Shown here: positions 22,706-29,095 of the stretch, piece by piece
How the letters are laid out: each line of letters begins with the position of its first letter
How positions within the stretch are numbered: position 1 is the first letter of the stretch
DNA from: a virus
Strand: one strand, 5' to 3'
Virus record (IMG/VR): IMGVR_UViG_3300046820_000671
Span: 1-48,910 of that record
Length of the DNA: 48,910 nucleotides
Notes under the pieces: generated by a model
Told to the model about the DNA's origin: nothing
Database searches by the model: none
The model's input: the letters and a program-made list of their open reading frames with translations, nothing else
Program-made: the position numbers and the translations under genes

Positions 22706-23602
22706 ATGATAGAACTAGAATATGCAGAAGTATCTTGGGCATTGAACGCATACTGTAAATTTCAGTGTACGTACTGCCAGCCGCACTTTAAAAACGGTGA
22801 GCTAGATAAAACTGTTGACCAGTATTTGTCTGTTATTGACAAGTTACAACATACAAGGTATAAACATCACAACAAAATCTATTGGAAGATAAGTGGTGGT
22901 GAACCTTTACACTTTCCTCATCTTAGCACATTGTTAAAGAAGATGAAAGAGAAGCCTAGTATTGTTAGACTAGACACCAGTGGTGATGATACATGGTTTT
23001 CGGTGTATGGTGTGATAAATCTCATTGACAAAGTAAAACTAACATATCATTCGTGGCAAAATGATGATGTGTTTGATTTTATACTTGAACAATGTAAAGA
23101 AAAAAACATTGATGTTTCTATCATAGTACCATTGGTTCCAGGCCGCATTTTTGAATCAAGAGACAAAGTAAAACGCTTTAAAGATCTTGGTTATGTGTGT
23201 AGTGAGCAAATGTTACGAGATATAGATGGAAAGACACATCGAGGATATAGTGCAGTTGATATTAATAGAATATATGGTAGGCCAGATGATTGGGAACCAA
23301 AGCCAGTCATACCTATTGTTCGAGATCCAAATGCACCAGATCCTAATTACATAGATCTTAGGATTGTTAATAACACAGACCCAGTATATACTGGACAACC
23401 GTGTTATGCAGGAGTTGATTGGTTGTATATAAATCCAAAAGGATTTGCATCATACAGCCAATGTGGTGGCAGGAACGAACACTACAATGCGTTTGATCCA
23501 GATTGGCAACCACCAAGCAATCATTTTCCATGCACAGTTAATCAGTGCAGGAACAATAAAGATCGTAGAAAAATAAGAATAATGACCGAACGTTCTGCCT
23601 AA
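22706..23602 (+). CDS. Radical SAM protein with C-terminal cysteine-rich (SPASM/twitch-like) region
   Basis: 298 aa. The ATG at 22706 fits the late promoter and is preferred to an in-frame ATG at 22649 inside the upstream RNA. Cluster motif CKFQCTYC (Cys17, 21, 24), then ISGGEPL (SAM-binding GGE). C-terminal cysteines (QPCYAGVDWLYINPKG, YSQCGGR, CTVNQCRNN) could bind an auxiliary Fe-S cluster, as in peptide-modifying radical SAM enzymes. Substrate unknown; oxygenases and a methyltransferase nearby suggest a shared modification pathway. It may benefit from the phage IscU/IscA. Confidence 0.9.
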   Translation: MIELEYAEVSWALNAYCKFQCTYCQPHFKNGELDKTVDQYLSVIDKLQHTRYKHHNKIYWKISGGEPLHFPHLSTLLKKMKEKPSIVRLDTSGDDTWFSVYGVINLIDKVKLTYHSWQNDDVFDFILEQCKEKNIDVSIIVPLVPGRIFESRDKVKRFKDLGYVCSEQMLRDIDGKTHRGYSAVDINRIYGRPDDWEPKPVIPIVRDPNAPDPNYIDLRIVNNTDPVYTGQPCYAGVDWLYINPKGFASYSQCGGRNEHYNAFDPDWQPPSNHFPCTVNQCRNNKDRRKIRIMTERSA

Positions 23603-23604
23603 TC

Positions 23605-23780
23605 AGCAGATACTGTGACCCGCAGGATGAGAAGTAGTGTGATAGCTACGGGTGGTAGTCTTTAAACCTAAAGGCCGCTAGCAATGCGAGAACGGTCCCT
23701 GTCGGGAAGCGGGTGGAAGGTACATGTGATGACTCCAAAGGTTTGATGTACTACAATTACCGCCGGGGGATGCAGAGCAT
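23605..23780 (+). ncRNA. Structured RNA after the radical SAM gene
   Basis: About 175 nt without a plausible gene and with many stems: ACCCG/CGGGT (about 23618/23649) enclosing GTAG/CTAC; CTTTA/TAAAG (23669-23682); CCC-TGTC-GGG (23697-23706); GTACAT/ATGTAC (23720-23751). Directly before the second copy of the paired RNA. Identity unknown; it does not show RNase P or 6S hallmarks. Confidence 0.5.
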
Positions 23781-23786
23781 TTTTTG

Positions 23787-23939
23787 TTTTTATAGTCAAG
23801 CATCGATAAGGTATTGTGTATGGACGCATACACTATTCGGGTCACAGCGGCCGGCGACTGATCCTGATATAACTGCATCGGCTTTGGAACGGAAGCACCG
23901 GACTCCTAAATTGGCATTCTCGGTGCTTGACTATAAAAA
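23787..23939 (+). ncRNA. Paired structured RNA, copy 2 (new class candidate)
   Basis: Closed by a perfect 16-bp stem (23787-23802 with 23924-23939) unrelated in sequence to that of copy 1. Same core: GTGTATG-GACG-CATACAC (23816-23833), then GGGTCA/TGATCC (23839-23844/23859-23864) where copy 1 has GGGCCT/AGGTCC, then ATATAACTGCATCGGCTTTG and CGG-AAGCA-CCG with outer GGA/TCC where copy 1 has GAC/GTC. These paired changes support a conserved fold. Confidence 0.82.
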
Positions 23940-23942
23940 TTA

Positions 23943-24018
23943 GGTCTTAAAGTGTTCATGGACGCACGACGGCTTGTCACGCCGTAAGAGTGAGGATTGT
24001 TACTCCCTAAGACCGCCA
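23943..24018 (+). tRNA. tRNA-Asp(GTC) (2), unusual T arm
   Basis: Acceptor GGTCTTA/TAAGACC, anticodon stem ACGGC/GCCGT with loop TTGTCAC, CCA encoded. T loop ATTGTTA on a weak stem TGAGG/CTCCC with two mismatches. Confidence 0.8.
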
Positions 24019-24024
24019 AGTTTT

Positions 24025-24099
24025 GTCGCATTAGACTTCTGGTGAGGTCATCACCCTTTCAAGGTGACTAGACGGGATCGTAACCCGTATGCGACTCCA
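24025..24099 (+). tRNA. tRNA-Glu(TTC) (2), A54-T58 T loop
   Basis: Acceptor GTCGCAT/ATGCGAC, anticodon stem TCACC/GGTGA with loop CTTTCAA, CCA encoded. T stem ACGGG/CCCGT is perfect but the loop is ATCGTAA instead of TTCRANY. Confidence 0.9.
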
Positions 24100-24102
24100 T
24101 TG

Positions 24103-24182
24103 ATAAACACACTTACAGATCCGCCCGAGTAGTAAGGGAGATAGCGACTAACCGTTGAAGGACTGTTTAAAAGTGTGTTTCT
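24103..24182 (+). ncRNA. Small structured RNA between tRNA-Glu and tRNA-Ala
   Basis: Perfect 10-bp stem AAACACACTT (24105-24114)/AAGTGTGTTT (24171-24180), continued inside by ACAG-TCC/GGA-CTGT. About 76 nt. Confidence 0.6.
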
Positions 24183-24191
24183 ATATGATAT

Positions 24192-24267
24192 GGGGGTGTA
24201 GCTCAGTTGGGAGAGCGTCTGCTTTGCAAGCAGAATGTCGCAGGTTCAATCCCTGTCACCTCCACCA
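24192..24267 (+). tRNA. tRNA-Ala(TGC)
   Basis: GGGGGTG/CACCTCC acceptor, CTGCT/AGCAG stem with loop TTGCA region (anticodon TGC), TTCAATC T loop, CCA encoded. Confidence 0.96.
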
Positions 24268-24271
24268 ATTT

Positions 24272-24883
24272 TTAGTCTTTGATGATGAGCGAATCGAAGA
24301 CTTCTAATGCATGTTCCCAAGATTTGACATCGTTGAGATTGAATCGGATGCTAATACAGACCCGATTGTGACTAGAAGTTTTATATGTTACACGATGCGG
24401 AATATCAGTTCTAAACAAGTAAGGTTGGTTTTCTTTAACATTTAAAGATCCAATGTTAGTAAACGCTGATATATCCATGTTAGCCCGATGTCCATAGTGT
24501 GCTCCATTTAGTTCTAATGGTAATGCATGTTCTGGATCAGGCAAGTGTTCATTTTCTTTACTAGTGTCATACCATTCAAATAACGTATCACCTGGAGTTA
24601 ATTCCCAATTGATACCGCATGGTATCGATTTCCATTGGTTATCAAGATATGTTATATCGCGATGTACTTGGATTTCGTTTTGTTTTGCATACAGCCGTCC
24701 AAAGTACACAACAAATCTTGGACGTAAGTTTATAGACTTGAATATATCAAGTATCTCAGAAGTAAGATAAGTTTCTAAATCTTCTTCAACGGTACTATAC
24801 TTCTTTTTCTTGGCAATTAACGAACCCAAGTTTTCACGTTTAAGCGGATCTTGCGGAAGGTTTAGTTTGTAAAATAGACTCAT
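24272..24883 (-). CDS. 2OG-Fe(II) oxygenase-like protein (3)
   Basis: 203 aa from the ATG at 24883, set by a late element 5 nt upstream; the frame runs further upstream but without support. NEIQVHRDITY (HxD), TDIPHRVTY (distal His), NRVCISIRFN (2OG arginine). A downstream-facing gene ending 4 nt from tRNA-Ala on the other strand. Substrate unknown. Confidence 0.82.
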   Translation of the reverse strand: MSLFYKLNLPQDPLKRENLGSLIAKKKKYSTVEEDLETYLTSEILDIFKSINLRPRFVVYFGRLYAKQNEIQVHRDITYLDNQWKSIPCGINWELTPGDTLFEWYDTSKENEHLPDPEHALPLELNGAHYGHRANMDISAFTNIGSLNVKENQPYLFRTDIPHRVTYKTSSHNRVCISIRFNLNDVKSWEHALEVFDSLIIKD

Positions 24884-24888
24884 TGCAA

Positions 24889-24896
24889 TATTTAGT
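24889..24896 (-). promoter_or_regulatory. Late promoter ACTAAATA
   Basis: TAAATA ends 5 nt before the ATG at 24883 (minus strand). Confidence 0.65.
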
Positions 24897-24917
24897 GAGT
24901 AAAAGAAAGGAAATAAT

Positions 24918-25109
24918 ATGTCAGATGGTGGTAAAGGAGATTCTCCTCGCCCAATTAGTGTAGACCAGAAAACTTTTGCAAGTAACTGGGAAGCAACATT
25001 TGGAAAGAAGAAATCCGAAGGAGAGAAACAAGCAGATGCTTTTCTCAAAAATGAATATTATGACTTAGATGACCAAAATGGTCCAAAAGATTCGGTGCAG
25101 GCCGACTAA
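24918..25109 (+). CDS. Small conserved phage protein (SDGGKGD...RP type)
   Basis: 63 aa with AAAGGA upstream. Begins MSDGGKGDSPRPISVDQKTFASNWEATFGKK, a pattern seen in many phage hypotheticals; hydrophilic, acidic tail. Starts divergently from the oxygenase gene, their control regions overlapping. Function unknown. Confidence 0.78.
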   Translation: MSDGGKGDSPRPISVDQKTFASNWEATFGKKKSEGEKQADAFLKNEYYDLDDQNGPKDSVQAD

Positions 25110-25125
25110 GTAGGCTAACAAAATC

Positions 25126-25575
25126 ATGCTACACTTAATACAAAGCCTAACCGACAAGTTTTTTGAATTCCTAAGTCACGATCCTGTGAGGCCACACATA
25201 CCTCACGTGGATAGAGTTGGCAATAACAAAGATATCTTTGTTCTTCGAGACACAGATGAAAGCGCAAAGGCAATCACTTGTGTAAGTTATCAGAATTCTA
25301 TACCAACTTCAGAAGGCGAGCTTTTTGAAAATGGCACAGATGAACCTAGTGTAGCAGTATTTTATACAATATGGAGTTATGCTCCAGGTGCAGGACGCAA
25401 GTTAATCTTTGATGCAGTAACTCATATCAAAGAAACTAGACCAAACATTAATACGTTTGTAACACTAAGTCCAAAGACAGATATGGCACGTAAGTTTCAT
25501 ATCAACAATGGTGCTATAGTTTATAGAGAAAATACTGAAACAACAAATTATAGATATATGAATGAGGGTCTTTAG
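25126..25575 (+). CDS. GNAT-like acetyltransferase fold protein
   Basis: 149 aa. VAVFYTIWSYAPGAGRKLIFDAVTHIKE resembles GNAT strand 4, acetyl-CoA loop and helix 3; TFVTLSPKTDMARKFHINNGAIV gives strand 5 and helix 4. The loop is a degenerate Q/RxxGxG/A. CATAAGTA-like TAAGTA lies 13 nt upstream, overlapping the previous stop. The last 10 nt are also the first 10 nt of tRNA-Val. Substrate unknown. Confidence 0.7.
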   Translation: MLHLIQSLTDKFFEFLSHDPVRPHIPHVDRVGNNKDIFVLRDTDESAKAITCVSYQNSIPTSEGELFENGTDEPSVAVFYTIWSYAPGAGRKLIFDAVTHIKETRPNINTFVTLSPKTDMARKFHINNGAIVYRENTETTNYRYMNEGL

Positions 25576-25641
25576 CTCAGTTGGTAGAGCGTCTGCCTTA
25601 CACGCAGAATGTCATCAGTTCGAACCTGGTAGGACCCACCA
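25566..25641 (+). tRNA. tRNA-Val(TAC), overlapping a CDS end
   Basis: Acceptor GGGTCTT/AGGACCC, stem CTGCC/..GCAG with anticodon TAC, CCA encoded. Begins inside the acetyltransferase gene. Confidence 0.94.
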
Positions 25642-25663
25642 ATATAAGTAAGTAGAACAGATT

Positions 25664-25737
25664 GCCCCTGTAGTTAAATGGTAGAACATCGGTTTTGTAA
25701 TCCGAGGACGGGAGTTCGATTCTCTCTGGGGGCACCA
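25664..25737 (+). tRNA. tRNA-Thr(TGT) (1)
   Basis: GCCCCTG/..GGGGGC acceptor, loop TTTGTAA, CCA encoded; one mismatch next to the anticodon loop. Confidence 0.92.
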
Positions 25738-25748
25738 TAGTTAGTTTA

Positions 25749-25823
25749 GCCCGATTAGCTCAGGGGTAGAGCAACCGCCTTGTAAGCGGTAGGTCGTCTG
25801 TTCGAATCAGACATTGGGCACCA
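25749..25823 (+). tRNA. tRNA-Thr(TGT) (2)
   Basis: GCCCGAT/ATTGGGC acceptor, stem ACCGC/GCGGT with loop CTTGTAA, CCA encoded. Same anticodon as the tRNA at 25664 but a different body. Confidence 0.95.
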
Positions 25824-25830
25824 GTTTATT

Positions 25831-25907
25831 CGGAGTGTAGCGCAGTCTGGTAGCGCACCTGGTTTGGGACCAGGGGGTCCAAGGTTCGAATCCTTGTACT
25901 CCGACCA
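25831..25907 (+). tRNA. tRNA-Pro(TGG)
   Basis: CGGAGTG/TACTCCG acceptor, stem CCTGG/CCAGG with loop TTTGGGA, CCA encoded. Confidence 0.95.
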
Positions 25908-26046
25908 AGAGCAGAGGATAGGTTACATTATCCAGTATGAGTCACAAGGTACCGCGGTAAATCCTTGGGCAAGCAATAGTACAATAATGCAATGTAACAG
26001 GTGGTAGTGATCTACTAACGGGCCAGCCTCAAAACTTGTGTCCACC
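25908..26046 (+). ncRNA. Structured RNA between tRNA-Pro and tRNA-Gly
   Basis: GTTACATT (25922-25929)/AATGTAAC (25991-25998) closes a first domain holding CAAGG/CCTTG around TACC-GC-GGTA. A second domain, GGTGG/CCACC (about 26000/26042), contains GTAG/CTAC and ends CCACCA, like a tRNA acceptor end. Confidence 0.55.
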
Positions 26047-26054
26047 AATTTTAT

Positions 26055-26128
26055 GCGGGATTAGTTTAATGGCAAAACAGCAGATTTCCAATCTTCGGTC
26101 ATCAGTTCGATTCTGATATTCCGCTCCA
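26055..26128 (+). tRNA. tRNA-Gly(TCC)
   Basis: GCGGGAT/ATTCCGC acceptor, loop TTTCCAA on a stem with one mismatch, CCA encoded. Confidence 0.93.
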
Positions 26129-26338
26129 AACCCCGTGTTAACTCAACGTAACAGAGTTAGGTAATTAGCAAACCTTAAACGCTACGGTGCATTGGATCTA
26201 CCGCAAGGCTCTGTTTGGAGCGACTTGAGAAATCACAAAGGCGGGGACGTTGCCCGTCTAAATGGAAAAGTACGTGGACAGAGTAACCGCTCAGTTTAGG
26301 GCTCTTGTGGTGAGAGTAGCTAGACACTAATACTTTTC
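26129..26338 (+). ncRNA. Large structured RNA upstream of an oxygenase gene
   Basis: About 210 nt without a gene. Stems: AACTC/GAGTT (26140-26158), AGGT/ACCT (26159-26174), CGCT/AGCG, CGGG/CCCG (26242-26256), and an 8-bp GAAAAGTA/TACTTTTC (26265-26272/26330-26337). Contains GTCTAAAT before a stem, as in the paired class, but otherwise differs. Confidence 0.5.
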
Positions 26339-26341
26339 TTT

Positions 26342-26349
26342 GATAAATA
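26342..26349 (+). promoter_or_regulatory. Late promoter GATAAATA
   Basis: Ends 5 nt before the ATG at 26355. Confidence 0.7.
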
Positions 26350-26354
26350 TCTTT

Positions 26355-27272
26355 ATGAATATTTTTAAACAAATTTCACAAAGCATGAATAAGCCCACAG
26401 TAAAAGAGGCTCAAAAACATGACTATTCTACATTGGCATACGCCAAGGTTAATTTAAAGTTTAACCAAAAGCAGTTTATCAACGAATACGACAAACACAT
26501 ATTACCAGCTGGCATACCTATTTCAAATAGCCAAGGCATTGTTTACATGACATCTAAGCTAAACGAAATTTGGGGCATGGTGCCACCTGAAATTTACGAC
26601 ACAGGTGATGTATGGGTACAGCCTGGAAGTGCCGCAACGTTGAAATATATTACACGACAGCGTCCTTGCTGGATAATGACACAGCTAATGGAATTAGATA
26701 CTTCTAACGTAGAAGATCCGTTAATGAAACGTTGGGCAAGTGTAGGCGGTCCAAGCATTCGTAACGAAACATTAGCCCCACAGTATAAATGGGTAATAAA
26801 AGATCAGTTTAAAGATCTTAAAATATGGAAATGGATACAAACACTTCCGTTCAGTAAAATCAATAGTTTACATTGTGTTAGCATTGAACCTGGTGGATTT
26901 GCTGTAATACATAGAGATATGAAAGGGTTTTACGATTCCAATTCAAGTGCTGGTGTTAGTAGAGTGTTCAACCAAGGTTATGTTATCATGACCATTAACA
27001 TCAGCGACGGTGGCGGTCCATTATGGTGGGCTCTGGACGGAGATGATTGTACCAAACCTTATCAGGCAAACGATCCTGTTTATCTGACAAATGACTACTT
27101 TATGCATGCCGTTCCTATCATGACAAGTCGTCGAAGACAATTAAGAATCACAGGTATACCAACCCCAGAGCTATGGGATATGGTTGACCATAAGACTAAG
27201 ATAGACATTGGTCCTGATTACAAGTTTGATTCAACATACCTAAGTCGTGAAGGCTTTGGTAAAATAGAATAA
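26355..27272 (+). CDS. 2OG-Fe(II) oxygenase-like protein (4)
   Basis: 305 aa, the largest of the group; start set by the late element. GGFAVIHRDMKG (HxD), YFMHAVPIM (distal His), RRRQLRITG (2OG arginine) on a double-stranded beta-helix pattern (VIMTINISDGGGPLWW). The N-terminal ~150 residues are extra to the core and may bind the substrate. Flanked by a structured RNA and by tRNA-Asn. Confidence 0.82.
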   Translation: MNIFKQISQSMNKPTVKEAQKHDYSTLAYAKVNLKFNQKQFINEYDKHILPAGIPISNSQGIVYMTSKLNEIWGMVPPEIYDTGDVWVQPGSAATLKYITRQRPCWIMTQLMELDTSNVEDPLMKRWASVGGPSIRNETLAPQYKWVIKDQFKDLKIWKWIQTLPFSKINSLHCVSIEPGGFAVIHRDMKGFYDSNSSAGVSRVFNQGYVIMTINISDGGGPLWWALDGDDCTKPYQANDPVYLTNDYFMHAVPIMTSRRRQLRITGIPTPELWDMVDHKTKIDIGPDYKFDSTYLSREGFGKIE

Positions 27273-27278
27273 GTTTAT

Positions 27279-27354
27279 TCCTCAATAGCTCAGTCGGTAG
27301 AGTAGCGGACTGTTAATCCGTTGGTCAGTGGTTCGAGCCCACTTTGAGGAGCCA
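27279..27354 (+). tRNA. tRNA-Asn(GTT) (1)
   Basis: TCCTCAA/TTGAGGA acceptor, loop TGTTAAT, discriminator G, CCA encoded. Confidence 0.95.
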
Positions 27355-27360
27355 TTATAT

Positions 27361-27436
27361 CGCGGGTTACGTCAGAGGTCAGACTGTCAGGCTCATAACC
27401 TGGAGGCCGGAGGTTCGAATCCTTCACCCGCAACCA
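27361..27436 (+). tRNA. tRNA-fMet-like initiator tRNA (CAT)
   Basis: CGCGGGT/ACCCGCA acceptor with a C1-A72 mismatch, the hallmark of bacterial initiator tRNA. Loop CTCATAA, stem ending AGG/CCT, so the usual three G-C pairs are only partly kept. CCA encoded. Confidence 0.88.
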
Positions 27437-27437
27437 A

Positions 27438-28040
27438 TTAATATCTAGTTTGACCATTGGTAAGGCCAATGGAAATAGAAATCCTAGATCTTGTTAAATT
27501 TTCTACAGTATGTAGAGCTTTGGTGTTTAAAATAAACCAAGCGCCTGCATCAAACTTTTCAGCGTGTACTTCAAATAGATTCTCAAATGAGTCTAATCGT
27601 AAGCTGGGTAATCTTGGAAATGGTTGGCCTTTTTCTTGATACCATTTGGTAATAACATTATCACCGCCTGCGTCGATGAGATAGTTTAATACATCATCGC
27701 CACGCGGTCCATCTGTGTGCGGAGCATAAGAACAAGGTTCCCCATTGTAAATGTATTCAAAAACTTGAATGCCAATGCGAAAGTTACCAGATGGTGTAAA
27801 ATTTAAAGTGGGGTCTACAACATCTATGGCCCAGCTAAGTATTTTATTGTTAACATTAAATCTTTTGTAAGTTGATCCGTAAATTGTTTCACCTTTTGAA
27901 TTAGTCAAATAAGGAAAACTTTTTAACATTGGTTGCTTGACAGACCACTGAAGGTTATCATCAGACTCTATCATTTTCAATGACTCGTCAATAATTTCTT
28001 GGGGAGGCATTGCAATGTTGGGTCGTCTACATAGTATCAT
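27438..28040 (-). CDS. 2OG-Fe(II) oxygenase-like protein (5)
   Basis: 200 aa, start fitting the late element. SYAPHTDGPRG (HxD), KALHTVENL (distal His), RISISIGL (2OG arginine). Short compact protein, mostly core domain. It ends 2 nt from the initiator tRNA on the opposite strand and starts beside the degenerate tRNA-Asp. Substrate unknown. Confidence 0.82.
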   Translation of the reverse strand: MILCRRPNIAMPPQEIIDESLKMIESDDNLQWSVKQPMLKSFPYLTNSKGETIYGSTYKRFNVNNKILSWAIDVVDPTLNFTPSGNFRIGIQVFEYIYNGEPCSYAPHTDGPRGDDVLNYLIDAGGDNVITKWYQEKGQPFPRLPSLRLDSFENLFEVHAEKFDAGAWFILNTKALHTVENLTRSRISISIGLTNGQTRY

Positions 28041-28045
28041 AATTC

Positions 28046-28053
28046 TACTTATG
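28046..28053 (-). promoter_or_regulatory. Late promoter CATAAGTA
   Basis: Minus strand, 5 nt before the ATG at 28040; it abuts the first base of the plus-strand tRNA copy. Confidence 0.65.
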
Positions 28054-28129
28054 CACCGTTAGATCAGTTGGTTAGATCGCATGTCTGTCACGGCGGAGGC
28101 CAGGGGTTCGAGTCCCCTACGGTGCGCCA
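28053..28129 (+). pseudogene. Degenerate tRNA-Asp copy
   Basis: Nearly identical to tRNA-Asp at 22474 over acceptor, T arm and most of the D arm, but the anticodon stem is destroyed (CATGT/GGCGG against CTTGC/GCAAG) and the D stem has C to A. The GTC loop and CCA remain. Likely a recent duplicate that lost tRNA function, or an RNA with another use. Confidence 0.75.
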
Positions 28130-28152
28130 TTTTTTGCCACTAAATTTATCTA

Positions 28153-28181
28153 TTGACAACAGGTCAATTCTGCTGTATAAT
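28153..28181 (+). promoter_or_regulatory. sigma70 promoter (consensus), leaderless gene
   Basis: TTGACA (28153-28158), 17-nt spacer, TATAAT (28176-28181); the ATG follows after 5 nt. Confidence 0.9.
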
Positions 28182-28186
28182 TACGC

Positions 28187-28420
28187 ATGTTCAAAGTAAT
28201 AAGCAAAAATAAACTCATATTAAATGTATATCCAACACTAAGCGAAGCAATGTCTTTTGCTAAAACTGTTGGTATGTTTGTGACCATTAAAGGTACAGAA
28301 TTTGAAGTCTGCGGCATCTTTGGTGTAGATTCTATTAAGAATGGCCTATGCCCAGATGGTGTTGCGTATGACTGGAACAAAGCAAGCCGCATCGGTCGTG
28401 TTAAGAAAGAGAGGGTATAA
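28187..28420 (+). CDS. Small conserved phage protein
   Basis: 77 aa, predicted leaderless. Beta-rich: FKVISKNKLILNVYPTLSEAMSFAKT, FVTIKGTEFEVCGIFGVDSI, ending DGVAYDWNKASRIGRVKKERV. I associate this type with small early proteins of T4-like aquatic phages. Its stop overlaps the next start (TAATG). Function unknown. Confidence 0.75.
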   Translation: MFKVISKNKLILNVYPTLSEAMSFAKTVGMFVTIKGTEFEVCGIFGVDSIKNGLCPDGVAYDWNKASRIGRVKKERV

Positions 28421-28911
28421 TGCCTTGGATTGAAAACGTAAGCTTGGGTGACATTTCCAAAGGTCGCCATCACAATGCTGGTGAGAATTCCATGCTGATT
28501 CAAATTGTTGATCCGGGCATGGAGTTTCCTACTCCTATGCACCAGTTCAAAGAAACACATCAGTTTCATTTTTTAGATCTTGAGGTAGGTGATGCTTTTG
28601 GCGAAGAGTTTAAAGTCACTGATACACAAGCAGATGAGCTGGTCAGGCTATTGCAACATGCCATGGGCAAACGAATGAATGTGGTTGTTCATTGTGTTGC
28701 AGGTGTGTGCCGTAGTGGTGCAGTCTGCGAAGTTGGTGTAATGATGGGCTTTGATGACTGTGAAGTATTCCGTAGCCCTAACTTAATGGTCAAACATAAG
28801 ATGATGAAAGTCTTGGGTTGGACATACGACGAGAACGAGCCCCATACAATCAATGGTGTTACTACTGATTGGGGCTTTGTTCTTCCCAAAGAGCGTGACG
28901 GCGATATATGA
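28420..28911 (+). CDS. Protein tyrosine/dual-specificity phosphatase-like protein
   Basis: 163 aa. VVVHCVAGVCRSGAV is the HCx5RS phosphate-binding loop of Cys-based phosphatases, with the nucleophilic Cys and the Arg. An Asp in FLDLEVGD or nearby may be the general acid. It could remove phosphate from host or phage proteins or nucleotides; target unknown. Second gene of a sigma70-driven (early-type) operon with 28187 and 28908. Confidence 0.85.
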   Translation: MPWIENVSLGDISKGRHHNAGENSMLIQIVDPGMEFPTPMHQFKETHQFHFLDLEVGDAFGEEFKVTDTQADELVRLLQHAMGKRMNVVVHCVAGVCRSGAVCEVGVMMGFDDCEVFRSPNLMVKHKMMKVLGWTYDENEPHTINGVTTDWGFVLPKERDGDI

Positions 28912-29081
28912 ACTGGTTACGCTATAGTGGAATATGGGTTACATTAGTCGGTAACCCATATCATTGGCGCATTGGATTAGTAAAAGAATCTAATGTATGG
29001 GATGAACCCAATAGAAAAGAATTTGCTGGCCAGCTTGCATTCTTAACCATTAGAATAGTATTAGACAACGGTAAGTGGTAA
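28908..29081 (+). CDS. 57-aa phage protein
   Basis: ATG overlaps the phosphatase stop (ATGA). Sequence begins MNWLRYSGIWVTLVGNPYHW and ends RIVLDNGKW; beta-rich, Trp-rich. A perfect 11-bp inverted repeat (28932-28942/28951-28961) lies in its coding region. Function unknown. Confidence 0.65.
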   Translation: MNWLRYSGIWVTLVGNPYHWRIGLVKESNVWDEPNRKEFAGQLAFLTIRIVLDNGKW

Positions 29082-29082
29082 C

Positions 29083-29090
29083 AATAAATA
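29083..29090 (+). promoter_or_regulatory. Late promoter AATAAATA
   Basis: Ends 5 nt before the ATG at 29096. Confidence 0.68.
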
Positions 29091-29095
29091 GGGAT

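Noticed and set aside
23605-23780. RNase P RNA or group I intron
   Set aside because: Key conserved blocks of RNase P RNA and the P3-P8/P7 core of group I introns are not visible.
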